A DNA stretch of 64,000 nt from Panacagrimonas sp963975245 (lineage in GTDB: Bacteria > Pseudomonadota > Gammaproteobacteria > Nevskiales > Nevskiaceae), in contig CAXBFJ010000002.1 of the NCBI GenBank assembly GCA_963975245.1, positions 310,001 through 374,000 on the forward strand. The letters run 5' to 3'. The first letter of the stretch is position 1; every line of letters begins with the position of its first letter. Position numbers and translations under genes: made by a program. Shown here one piece after another: positions 9,513 to 17,921 of the stretch. A model generated the notes under the pieces. The model saw nothing but the letters and a program-made list of their open reading frames with translations, was not told where the DNA came from and did not search any database.

Positions 9513-10060
9513 GTAAAGAGCTGCGCTCGCTGCGCGCCCAGCCGTTTCAGCTCCTCCTGGAGCTTGATCGGCGTCTGCGCGCAATGCACGCCGATGGCGG
9601 ACAGGCCGGCGCCAATATCTGGCAGGGCCTGGCGTTTCGCCACGGGCAGCGATGGATCGTCGCACCCAAGGAAGATGTGCGCGAAGTCATCGCCGTGCCG
9701 CGCACCAGCCGCGTCCCCAATGCCCGGCCCTGGCTGTGTGGCGTGGCCAATATCCGCGGCAAATTATTGACCCTGATTGATCTGGGCCGGCTGTTCGGAA
9801 ACGAAAGCAGCGCCGCCGCCAATCGCAACGCCCGGGTGCTGGTCCTGAACTCGGAGTTGTCGCCAGTCGGCTTTCTGGTGGATGAAGTAGCGGGCTACCG
9901 GCAGTTCACGGTGGGAGAACAGGCTGCTCCGAAGCTCGCGGAAGGCGACACCATGAAGCCCTTTGTCCTCGGCGGCTTCCAACGCGAAGGCCGCCCCTGG
10001 CTGGTGCTGAGCCTGCACCAGTTGGCCAGCTCAGAGCTGGTCCGCCGCGGAGGATGGTGA
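9509..10060 (+). CDS. pilI: CheW-like coupling protein PilI
   Basis: A 183-residue CheW-domain protein. The segment GLAFRHGQRWIVAPKEDVREV followed by GVANIRGKLLTLIDLGRLFG is the PilI version of the CheW beta-barrel core. PilI normally bridges the chemoreceptor PilJ and the kinase ChpA at the cell pole. Here pilJ does not follow; chpA starts one base after the pilI stop codon. The ATGA overlap with pilG indicates coupled translation. The N-terminus is longer than plain CheW, as in PilI. Confidence 0.9.
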   Translation: MSKELRSLRAQPFQLLLELDRRLRAMHADGGQAGANIWQGLAFRHGQRWIVAPKEDVREVIAVPRTSRVPNARPWLCGVANIRGKLLTLIDLGRLFGNESSAAANRNARVLVLNSELSPVGFLVDEVAGYRQFTVGEQAAPKLAEGDTMKPFVLGGFQREGRPWLVLSLHQLASSELVRRGGW

Positions 10061-10061
10061 G

Positions 10062-13000
10062 ATGAGCCCGGCCCCAGACCAACAAGACCTGCAAGCCGCT
10101 TCTGTGGGCATGCACTGGGTGCACGGCGAACTCGAGCAGAACCTGCAGCTGGCTACCAAGCTGATCGAGCAGTATGCCGAGACGCGAAAGAAGCAATCCG
10201 AACTTCTCTACAAGGCAGAAGGCTATCTGCAGGAAGTTCGTGGCGTTGCCATTCTGGTTCGCGCCTACGGTCTTGCGCTTCTGGCCGAAGAAATGCGCCA
10301 GACCTTGCGGGACATCATTGCCGAGAAGATCAGGGAGCTTGATCCCGCCTATTCAGCGCTCGGCAGCGCCTGCGTACAGGCCGTTGATTACCTTGATCTG
10401 CTGCGCGTTGAAGGCAATGACAGCGCCCTGATCCTGCAACCCGTGGTCAACGAGTTGCGGCTGGCGCGCGGGCTCAGCCTGCTGACAGAAGACGACCTCT
10501 TTGTCGCCCAGTTCCGGGTGCTCGGTCTCAAGGTGCGGCACACGCCGCCAGCGAGTCCGCAGAAGCGCCTCAAGGAAGAAGCGGCACGCCTGTCGCCAGC
10601 GTTCTCGGCGTCCCTGCTGGCCTGGTTCAAGGAACAGGATGCCAGTCAGGCGATGTCGCGAATCGGCCGAATCAGCGAGCTGCTGGCGGCATCGAGCATG
10701 CATGTCGATATGCACCAGCTTTGGCGGACCGCCGCCGCCTGTATCGAGGCTTTGCTGTCGGGTTCCCTGGAGCAGTCTCTGGAGGTCAAGCGGCAGTTCG
10801 GTCGGGCCGGGCAGTTGATCAAGATCATTGCGTCCGAAGGCGAGGTCGCCGCCATCCAGAAGATGAGCGATGTGTCGCTCAGACTACTGTTCTACGTGGG
10901 TCGCGCGCAGGCGCGCGGGCCACGCGTCAGCAGTCTGCGAGAAGCGCTTCATCTAGAACGCTGGGTGCCCCGGGTAGAGCAGGTAGAAGCAGCGCGCGGG
11001 CGCCTGCGCGGCGCCAATACCGACCTTCTGGAAAAAGTGGTCGAGGAGCTGCGATCGGATCTGTCTGAGGTCAGGGTCAGCATTGATCTGGCGATCCGAT
11101 CCGGTGCCAGCCCGGACGAGTACGAAAATACCGCGAAACGACTCAAGGGCGTGGCGGATACGCTGATGGTGCTTGGTCTGTCCGCGGAAAGTGAGGCCTT
11201 GGCCGAACCCCTCGCGGCGCTGGGCCGGGGGGCTGAGGCAGGAGCCGATGTCTGGGAGCATTGCGCAACTTCACTGCTGCAGGTGGATCTGTCGCTAGAA
11301 GCCGCTCTGTATCGGCAGTTGCAGGCAGTACCGGCAGCGGCATCCAGTACAGCTCCAAAGGCACCAAGCGCAACCGCGTCAATGGCTGCGGCCGACCTGC
11401 GCTCCGGACGACTCGCCGTCCTGCGTGAATCTCTGGTGGATATAGCCAGAACGAAGGCGCACATCGATACTTTCCTGAAAGCGGGTGATCGTTCCGGACT
11501 GGCTGATACGGCGCGACTGCTCTACGAGGTCGGCGCCGGACTGCGCATGCTCGACATGGAGTCGGCAGAGCAGAGCGTGGGGCTGATCTGTGAATACCTG
11601 CAGGGCGATGCGTTTGCCGATATCGCGCAAAACCCCAAACAGGCCAATGTTTTCGCGGATGCCATTGCCGCACTCGAGTATTTCCTGGAATTCGTGCGCG
11701 ACGAGTCGCCTGGGCAGGAGCAGGCTCGAATTCAGTTGTCGCAGAGAGCGCAGGCTCTGAGTACAGAGACTGTGGCGGATTCGGACCTCAGCAGCGATGA
11801 GGCATCTCCAGTCGAACCCGCAACTGAGCCTTCATCGTCGAAGCAGACTGAGGAAGTCCCCGAACTGCAGATCGAGGATCAGGTTTCGTCTCAAGCGGTC
11901 AGTGAGGCACAAGATCCGGTTGATGCTCCAGCCAGCGCTGAGGCAGAACCTGAAGCCTTCTCTCTGGAGTTGGTGGATTACGTTGCCCCCGAGGATGCAT
12001 CTGAGGAGCCGCCTGCGCCGTCCGAAAAACCTGAATACGACCCATTGCATGGCGCGCCCGCCGGCGTTGGTTCAGAACTTGAATTGCAGGACGATGCTGA
12101 CACCGCCGCGGCGGACGATGACGCGCCAGCCGATGATTCGGTGCCAGCTGGATCAGGCGGTCGCGATGAGGTGATCGAACTCTCGGGCGATTCCCTGCCA
12201 GAGCCTGAGACGGATGAAACACCTGAGCAGGCAGTGAGCGCCGCTCTGGCTGATGCCGACCAAAGCACGACCGCCAGCGCGGACGCGTCAGCCGAGCCGG
12301 AAGCGGGCATGGACCCGGAGATTCGCGAAATCTTCATCGACGAGGCCGGCGAAGTGCTCGAAACCATCCAGGCGGCACTGCCTGGCTGGCAACGTCAGAG
12401 CGATGACCGCGCCATGATGACAACCATCCGCCGCGGCTTTCACACGCTCAAGGGCAGCGGGCGCATGGTGGGCGCACACGATTTCGGGGAATTCGCCTGG
12501 GAAATCGAGAACCTTCTCAACCGTTGTCTTGACCAGACCCTTGAGGTCAAGCCGGCCATCATGCGGATCGTCGAAGATGCCATCGGCCTGATTCCGGCAA
12601 TGATCGAGGCGTTCAAGACATCCGGCGAGACGCCGCCTGAGGCGCGTTTGCTGGCAGAACGGGCGCGCAGTCTGACAGCGCCCGAAAGCGATGATGCCGA
12701 AGAAGAGCTGGAGGCTGTATTCCGCACGGACGCGCTGGCGCGCCTGCAAATGGTGCTGCGCTGGATAGGTGATCAGAGCGCCGAAGCCGATGAGCACAGT
12801 ATTCCTGATCCGGTGGTGCGTGCCTTCCACACCTTGCGCGGCGCTGCGATGGCCATTGGCGCCGAGTCCATTGGCCAGGTCTGTGGTGCCATCGAAGATT
12901 ATCTGGATGACCTGATTCGAGACCATGCCCTGCTGGGCCGAGAGGGTCTGGCAGCACTGGACGAATGCGGTACTACGCTCAATCTCTGGATCAGTCGATT

Positions 13001-16000
13001 CGAAAACGCAGATGCCGAGCAACCGGATGCGCAGGCGCTACTGGACCGCATCGGCGGCTTGCACAAGGCCATCCAGAGCCAGGACGAGGACGAGAATGAT
13101 GAAGATCGGCAGATGGCCGAAGTCTTCGCCTTCGAAGCCCTGGATCTGGTGCAGAAATTTGAAACCGATGCCAATGCCTGGGCCAATGCAAATGGCAAGA
13201 CGCAGCATGCGCGCGCGCTCAAATCCACCATTCATACGCTCAAGGGTGCGGCGGCCATGGCCGGATGCGCGCCAATCGCTGCGGTTGCACAGGCGCTCAA
13301 CCTCCGCCTTGGCGACATGCTGGATTCCGGCAAGCCCGAAGCCGGATTCTTTGAGGCCCTGAACCGGATCATCGAGAATCTTTACTCGCTACTGGATGAT
13401 TTCCGCGCCGGGAAGCTGCAGGGCGATGGCATGGAGTGGGTCGAGCAGGTCGCCGCTCTGGACAACTTCGCACCGGACCCGGATTCGGCATCGGAAACCA
13501 GTGACCAGCCGCTCGATTTTGCTGAGTCCATGAGCGCGCAGGATGCCGAGACCCTGTATCTGTTCCTGAGCGAAGTCGGCCCGCTCATGGAGACACTCGA
13601 ATCCAACGCTACCGTCGTCGCCGAACGTCCAGATGATCGTTTTGTGTCTGGCGAGTGGTTGCGTGCGCTGCACACTGTCGAGGGCAGTGCGCGCATGGCC
13701 GGTTTCACGGACATTGGCGAGCTGGCGCATCGTCTGGAAGCGGCAAGCGAGTCGGCCGCTTCGTCGCATGGAAACCGCGAACTGTTTGCCAGACAGGTCG
13801 CCAACGGCATCGACGGTCTGCACCAGCTGATTGATGAAGCCAGAGCACACCGCAGCGGCGCTGCAGGCGAGGTGCTGGCAGGTTTTGATGCGCTCGTGCC
13901 GGAAGCTGTTGAAGAAGCCGAAGACGGGGTGCTCGAAGATCTCGAGCCGGTTTCCGATATTTCTGCCTTGCAGGATGAGGCCGCCGGTGCAGAGTCTTCG
14001 GATGAAGATTCGGCACAGCTTGTCGAGCCGGAACCTGTGTCTGATACGGAGCCAGAGCCAGAGCCAGAAGCGCCTGTGTCCGACGCCGTCCTGCAGGCGC
14101 TCTCGCCCGAATCCGAATCCGATATCGATGATGCTGACCCGGATCTGATCGAGATTTTCGAGCCCGAGGCAGAGGAATTGTTCGAGTCACTGAGTTCCGC
14201 GCTGGCAGACTGGCAGGATGAACCGGCCCAGACCGGACCAGTGGCTGAGATGCAGCGCCACCTCCACACCTTCAAGGGCGGCGCCCGCATGACCGGCCTG
14301 AACCGGCTCGGAAATGCGGCGCACCGTCTGGAAACCCAGCTGGTCGCTCTGGAAACCTCCGAGCAGCCGGTGACGGCTGCAGATCTGAGCCAGGTGGCTG
14401 GCGGTCTGAATCTGTTGCGCCAGCTGTACTCGGAAAGGCTGCAGCCAAAACCGCCAGCGCAAGTGCCGGTGGCAGCGGCCCAGGAGCACGCAGAATCTGA
14501 GGCTTCAGCAGGCCAGGTTGCGAACCCGGATACGCCTGATCCCGAGCTAATTGAAATATTCGCCCCGGAGGCGCAGGAGTTGCTGGAGTCGCTGCAGAGT
14601 GCGCTGAGCGATTGGCAGCAGACGCCTGATCACCTCCAGCACGCTGGCCTGATGCAGCGCGACCTGCATACCTTCAAGGGTGGTGCCCGCATGAGCGGGC
14701 TGCGCCGGCTCGGTGATGCTGCCCATGCGCTGGAGACCCAATTGGTCGCGCTGGGACGCGATGCCAGCCTGGTGGACGCAGAATCCCTGAGAGTCATCAG
14801 CAAAGAGCTCGACGAGCTCCAGCAGCTGTACGAGTCAAGCCGTAAACCCACCCCCGCTGCGGCCCCGGCCCAGCCGTCGGCTGGAAGCCCGCCCGAAGCT
14901 GAGGCGACTTCGACGCCGGCAGAGCAGCTGCCGACAGTTTCGCCCTCCAGTGCCGTAGAGGTCGCCGGCAGCGCGTCGGATGAACTGCCGCAAGTCTGGG
15001 ATCAGAAGCTGTTCTGGCGACCAGAAGGCGAAGCGGCTACACCCAGTGAGCTGCGCCGGGAAGCCGTGCGAGTCCCGGTGGAGCGGCTTGATGCCATGCT
15101 CAACCAGGCTGGCGAAATATCCATTTTCCACTCCCGCTTGGAAGAGAATCACGCCACCTTCGGCACCACGCTGGGAGAGATGGAGCAGACCATCACGCGC
15201 ATCCGCGAACAGTTGCGGATGATGGAAGTCGAAACCGAGGCGCAGATTGCAGCACGCGGTTTTGCTCGTGGTGCCAGTGACGCGGATGACCGCTACGAGT
15301 CTGAGTTTGATGCGCTTGAAATGGACCGCTACTCGCGCATGCAGGAGTTGTCACGTGCGCTTGCCGAATCCGTCAGTGACCTGGGCTCGCTGCACAATAC
15401 GCTCGATCATTCCGGGACCGAAGCCGAAGCCCTGCTGCAACAGCAGGGGCGCATCAACAACGAAGTGCAGCAAGGCTTGATGGGGACCTTGATGGTGCCG
15501 TTCTCTCGCCAGGTTCAGCGCCTCTCGCGCGTGGTGCGCCAGACTGCGGAGCAGAATGGAAAGGCGGCGCGCGCAGAATTCAGCGGCGCTGACAGCGAGC
15601 TGGATCGCAATGTGCTGGAGCGCATGACGGCGCCGCTCGAGCATCTGCTGCGCAACTGTGTCGTGCATGGCATTGAGGAGCCTGCGCAACGCAAGAAGGC
15701 AGGCAAGTCAGAGTCCGGCATCGTCAATATTTCGCTGAAACGAGAAGGCTCTCAACTGCTCATCGAAGTTCAGGACGATGGCCGAGGGCTGGATTTCAAG
15801 TCGATCCGGGCGCAGGCCGTCAAACGCGGCTTGATGCGTGAGGATGCTGAAGTGACTGATGAAGACCTCGCCCGATTCGTCTTTGCACCGGGTTTCTCCA
15901 CTGCCAAGGCGCTGACGCAGGATGCGGGTCGCGGTATTGGCATGGACGTGGTCGCCGCGGAGGTCAAACAGCTCGGCGGCACCGTGGATCTGTCATCGCA

Positions 16001-16916
16001 AACCGGTCGCGGTGCGCGCTTCAGCATTCGTTTGCCGCTGATGCTTGCGGTATCGCAGGCGCTGGTGGTGCAGGTGGGTGAGGAATTCTTTGCCATCCCC
16101 ATCGCCTCGGTCGAGGGCATCACCCGCGCGCCGCGCGAGGCACTCGAAGAAATGATGCAGGACGAAGGACGCACACTGGAATATGCCGGCAACCATTATC
16201 AGGTTCGCCGGCTGGCCGAGCTGGTGGGCCTGCCCGCGGTGACCCGCAAGGACCTGCGTTCTGTTCCTGCCATTCTGATGCGCCTGGGCAGCGCCGTCGG
16301 GGGTGCAGAGCGCCGTGTTGCGGTGGTGGCAGACCGCCTGATCGGCAATCGCGAAGTGGTATCCAAGGCGGCTGGCCCGGTGCTGGGTTCTGTCGCCGGT
16401 ATCTCGGGCGCCACGCTGATGGCCGACGGGCAGGTCATGCTGATCCTGGATGTGCCAGCCCTGATCCAGGAAGCGGTACGCCGCCGTCTGGGGGACGAGG
16501 CAGCTGCAACCCAATCGGTCGTCGAGGATGCGCCGCCCATGATCATGGTGGTTGATGACTCCATCACCATTCGCCGCGTGACCGAGCGCCTCTTGAGCCG
16601 CAAGGGGTACCGGGTGATTACCGCGCGCGACGGCGTGGACGCCATGGCGACCTTGCAGACGGAAACGCCTAACGCGGTGCTGCTGGATATCGAAATGCCG
16701 CGCGCCGACGGTTTTGAAGTTGCGGCCTTCATTCGCAATACGCCGCGTCTGGCCGACATGCCGATTTTGATGATCACCTCCCGGTCAGGTGACAAGCATC
16801 GAGAACACGCGCGTCAGATCGGCGTCGACAAATACCTGATCAAGCCCTTTCAGGAGGAGCAGCTGCTGTCGGAGTTGCGTGAGGTTCTGACGGCCAGCGA
16901 GGAGCGCAACGCGTGA
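10062..16916 (+). CDS. chpA: Hybrid chemotaxis kinase ChpA with six histidine Hpt domains
   Basis: This 2284-residue protein is the sensor kinase hub of the Pil-Chp twitching system. Residues 1 to about 560 form the helical FimL-like ChpA N-terminus, followed by a Pro/Glu/Asp-rich linker (about 565-750). Six Hpt sites carry a histidine: His794 (HTLKGSGRM), His923 (HTLRGAAM), His1058 (HTLKGAAAM), His1204 (HTVEGSARM), His1402 and His1536 (both HTFKGGARM). Then come the dimerisation region (about 1665-1830), the HATPase domain (about 1845-1990, HLLRNCVVHGIE and DDGRGLD), a CheW-like domain (about 2000-2150) and a C-terminal receiver with Asp2209 (LLDIEMPRADG). The ribosome site GGAGG overlaps the end of pilI. 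Adjacent chpC overlaps it by four bases. Confidence 0.94.
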   Translation: MSPAPDQQDLQAASVGMHWVHGELEQNLQLATKLIEQYAETRKKQSELLYKAEGYLQEVRGVAILVRAYGLALLAEEMRQTLRDIIAEKIRELDPAYSALGSACVQAVDYLDLLRVEGNDSALILQPVVNELRLARGLSLLTEDDLFVAQFRVLGLKVRHTPPASPQKRLKEEAARLSPAFSASLLAWFKEQDASQAMSRIGRISELLAASSMHVDMHQLWRTAAACIEALLSGSLEQSLEVKRQFGRAGQLIKIIASEGEVAAIQKMSDVSLRLLFYVGRAQARGPRVSSLREALHLERWVPRVEQVEAARGRLRGANTDLLEKVVEELRSDLSEVRVSIDLAIRSGASPDEYENTAKRLKGVADTLMVLGLSAESEALAEPLAALGRGAEAGADVWEHCATSLLQVDLSLEAALYRQLQAVPAAASSTAPKAPSATASMAAADLRSGRLAVLRESLVDIARTKAHIDTFLKAGDRSGLADTARLLYEVGAGLRMLDMESAEQSVGLICEYLQGDAFADIAQNPKQANVFADAIAALEYFLEFVRDESPGQEQARIQLSQRAQALSTETVADSDLSSDEASPVEPATEPSSSKQTEEVPELQIEDQVSSQAVSEAQDPVDAPASAEAEPEAFSLELVDYVAPEDASEEPPAPSEKPEYDPLHGAPAGVGSELELQDDADTAAADDDAPADDSVPAGSGGRDEVIELSGDSLPEPETDETPEQAVSAALADADQSTTASADASAEPEAGMDPEIREIFIDEAGEVLETIQAALPGWQRQSDDRAMMTTIRRGFHTLKGSGRMVGAHDFGEFAWEIENLLNRCLDQTLEVKPAIMRIVEDAIGLIPAMIEAFKTSGETPPEARLLAERARSLTAPESDDAEEELEAVFRTDALARLQMVLRWIGDQSAEADEHSIPDPVVRAFHTLRGAAMAIGAESIGQVCGAIEDYLDDLIRDHALLGREGLAALDECGTTLNLWISRFENADAEQPDAQALLDRIGGLHKAIQSQDEDENDEDRQMAEVFAFEALDLVQKFETDANAWANANGKTQHARALKSTIHTLKGAAAMAGCAPIAAVAQALNLRLGDMLDSGKPEAGFFEALNRIIENLYSLLDDFRAGKLQGDGMEWVEQVAALDNFAPDPDSASETSDQPLDFAESMSAQDAETLYLFLSEVGPLMETLESNATVVAERPDDRFVSGEWLRALHTVEGSARMAGFTDIGELAHRLEAASESAASSHGNRELFARQVANGIDGLHQLIDEARAHRSGAAGEVLAGFDALVPEAVEEAEDGVLEDLEPVSDISALQDEAAGAESSDEDSAQLVEPEPVSDTEPEPEPEAPVSDAVLQALSPESESDIDDADPDLIEIFEPEAEELFESLSSALADWQDEPAQTGPVAEMQRHLHTFKGGARMTGLNRLGNAAHRLETQLVALETSEQPVTAADLSQVAGGLNLLRQLYSERLQPKPPAQVPVAAAQEHAESEASAGQVANPDTPDPELIEIFAPEAQELLESLQSALSDWQQTPDHLQHAGLMQRDLHTFKGGARMSGLRRLGDAAHALETQLVALGRDASLVDAESLRVISKELDELQQLYESSRKPTPAAAPAQPSAGSPPEAEATSTPAEQLPTVSPSSAVEVAGSASDELPQVWDQKLFWRPEGEAATPSELRREAVRVPVERLDAMLNQAGEISIFHSRLEENHATFGTTLGEMEQTITRIREQLRMMEVETEAQIAARGFARGASDADDRYESEFDALEMDRYSRMQELSRALAESVSDLGSLHNTLDHSGTEAEALLQQQGRINNEVQQGLMGTLMVPFSRQVQRLSRVVRQTAEQNGKAARAEFSGADSELDRNVLERMTAPLEHLLRNCVVHGIEEPAQRKKAGKSESGIVNISLKREGSQLLIEVQDDGRGLDFKSIRAQAVKRGLMREDAEVTDEDLARFVFAPGFSTAKALTQDAGRGIGMDVVAAEVKQLGGTVDLSSQTGRGARFSIRLPLMLAVSQALVVQVGEEFFAIPIASVEGITRAPREALEEMMQDEGRTLEYAGNHYQVRRLAELVGLPAVTRKDLRSVPAILMRLGSAVGGAERRVAVVADRLIGNREVVSKAAGPVLGSVAGISGATLMADGQVMLILDVPALIQEAVRRRLGDEAAATQSVVEDAPPMIMVVDDSITIRRVTERLLSRKGYRVITARDGVDAMATLQTETPNAVLLDIEMPRADGFEVAAFIRNTPRLADMPILMITSRSGDKHREHARQIGVDKYLIKPFQEEQLLSELREVLTASEERNA

Positions 16917-17368
16917 GCGATACCGTATTTGCCCTGTTGATCCTAATCAAGGACGACTATCTGCTGCTGCCCAATGCGGCGGCGGCAGAGGTTGCCGGGC
17001 TTGAGAACTTTGAAGCCCGGGCCAGAGACGCGCAGAAGTGGATCGCCGGCTGGTACAGCAGCGCTGAACGTCGAATTCCAGTGCTGTCGTTTGAAGCGCT
17101 GGCGGGCGGCCGCTGCGCCGAACCGGGAAAGCGCGGCCGAATCGTCATTATCAATCCTCTGGGTCAACGCATGGCTAGCGGCGGTTTCGCCATTCTTGCC
17201 CAGGATCAGCCGCATCTTGTCTCCCTGACCAAGGCCTCGGTCAGTCCCAGCAAGCTGCGTGATGCAGACTCTGACGAACTGGTCCTTTCGCGGGTCCGGG
17301 TCAACGACAAGGACGCCATCATTCCGGATCTGGAACACATCGAAGCCCAGCTCAGCGGCCTGGCCTGA
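16913..17368 (+). CDS. chpC: ChpC-like CheW-domain protein
   Basis: A 151-residue CheW-like protein, the last gene of the pilG-pilI-chpA operon, with a GTGA overlap with chpA. Visible CheW-fold features are LLPNAAAAEVAGL near residue 20, WYSSAERRIPVLSFEAL near residue 45, and RGRIVIINPLG near residue 75. In Pseudomonas chpC encodes an accessory CheW that couples extra receptors to ChpA. With no pilJ beside it, either PilI or ChpC must couple to receptors encoded elsewhere. The symbol rests on gene order as much as on sequence. Confidence 0.8.
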   Translation: MSDTVFALLILIKDDYLLLPNAAAAEVAGLENFEARARDAQKWIAGWYSSAERRIPVLSFEALAGGRCAEPGKRGRIVIINPLGQRMASGGFAILAQDQPHLVSLTKASVSPSKLRDADSDELVLSRVRVNDKDAIIPDLEHIEAQLSGLA

Positions 17369-17389
17369 CCGTATTCTTCATGGTCGACG

Positions 17390-17407
17390 GGCGATGCGGA
17401 CATCGCC
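17390..17407 (+). other. Small hairpin after chpC
   Basis: A 7-bp stem (GGCGATG with CATCGCC) and CGGA loop lies 22 bases after the chpC stop. No U-run follows, so it is at best a weak or Rho-assisted end of the chp operon. Confidence 0.3.
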
Positions 17408-17531
17408 TCAAACCGGCGCAGGCACTACAATCTGCGCCCCGATCTTCAGCTTGCAGCGCCAACTGGCATCACCGGCGCGCCTGGCAGGGGTTTCGGCAGT
17501 TCGTATTACCAGCTCGCATCAGGGATTCACC

Positions 17532-17855
17532 ATGACTTTTGTTGTTACCGAAAACTGCATCAAGTGCAAATACACCGACTGCGTAGAGGTTTGCCCGGTC
17601 GACTGCTTTCACGAGGGTCCCAACTTTCTGGTTATCGACCCTGAGGAATGCATTGATTGCACCTTGTGTGAGCCCGAGTGCCCGATTGATGCCATCAAGG
17701 CTGAGGATGACCTCAAGGAAGAGGACACGCACTACCTCAAGCTCAACGCGGAATTGTCGCTGGCCTGGCCCGTCATTACGGAGCGCAAGGACGCGCCGCC
17801 GGATGCCAAGGACTGGGAAGGCAAGCCCGACAAACTGAAATTGCTCGAGAAGTAA
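17532..17855 (+). CDS. fdxA: 7Fe ferredoxin FdxA
   Basis: The 107-residue product is the size of the Azotobacter FdI / FdxA family. Cysteines 9 and 17 (NCIKCKYTDC) plus a third after the second motif fit a [3Fe-4S] site. Cys21 and the CIDCTLCEPECP motif fit a [4Fe-4S] site. It carries low-potential electrons in the cytoplasm. The open frame extends back to 17259, but the ATG at 17532 gives the exact family start (MTFVVTENCIKCKY). It stands alone between chpC and the AddB-like gene. Confidence 0.95.
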   Translation: MTFVVTENCIKCKYTDCVEVCPVDCFHEGPNFLVIDPEECIDCTLCEPECPIDAIKAEDDLKEEDTHYLKLNAELSLAWPVITERKDAPPDAKDWEGKPDKLKLLEK

Positions 17856-17921
17856 TTTCCGCACAGCACCGATTGAATCGGAACACAGGAATGCAGCCTT
17901 GCATGACCCTGTGCTCCGAGT

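Noticed and set aside
3176..17868. 15-base repeat AATTTCCGCACAGCA at 3176-3190 and 17854-17868
   Set aside because: One or two 15-base matches are expected by chance in 64 kb, and only the first copy forms a hairpin.
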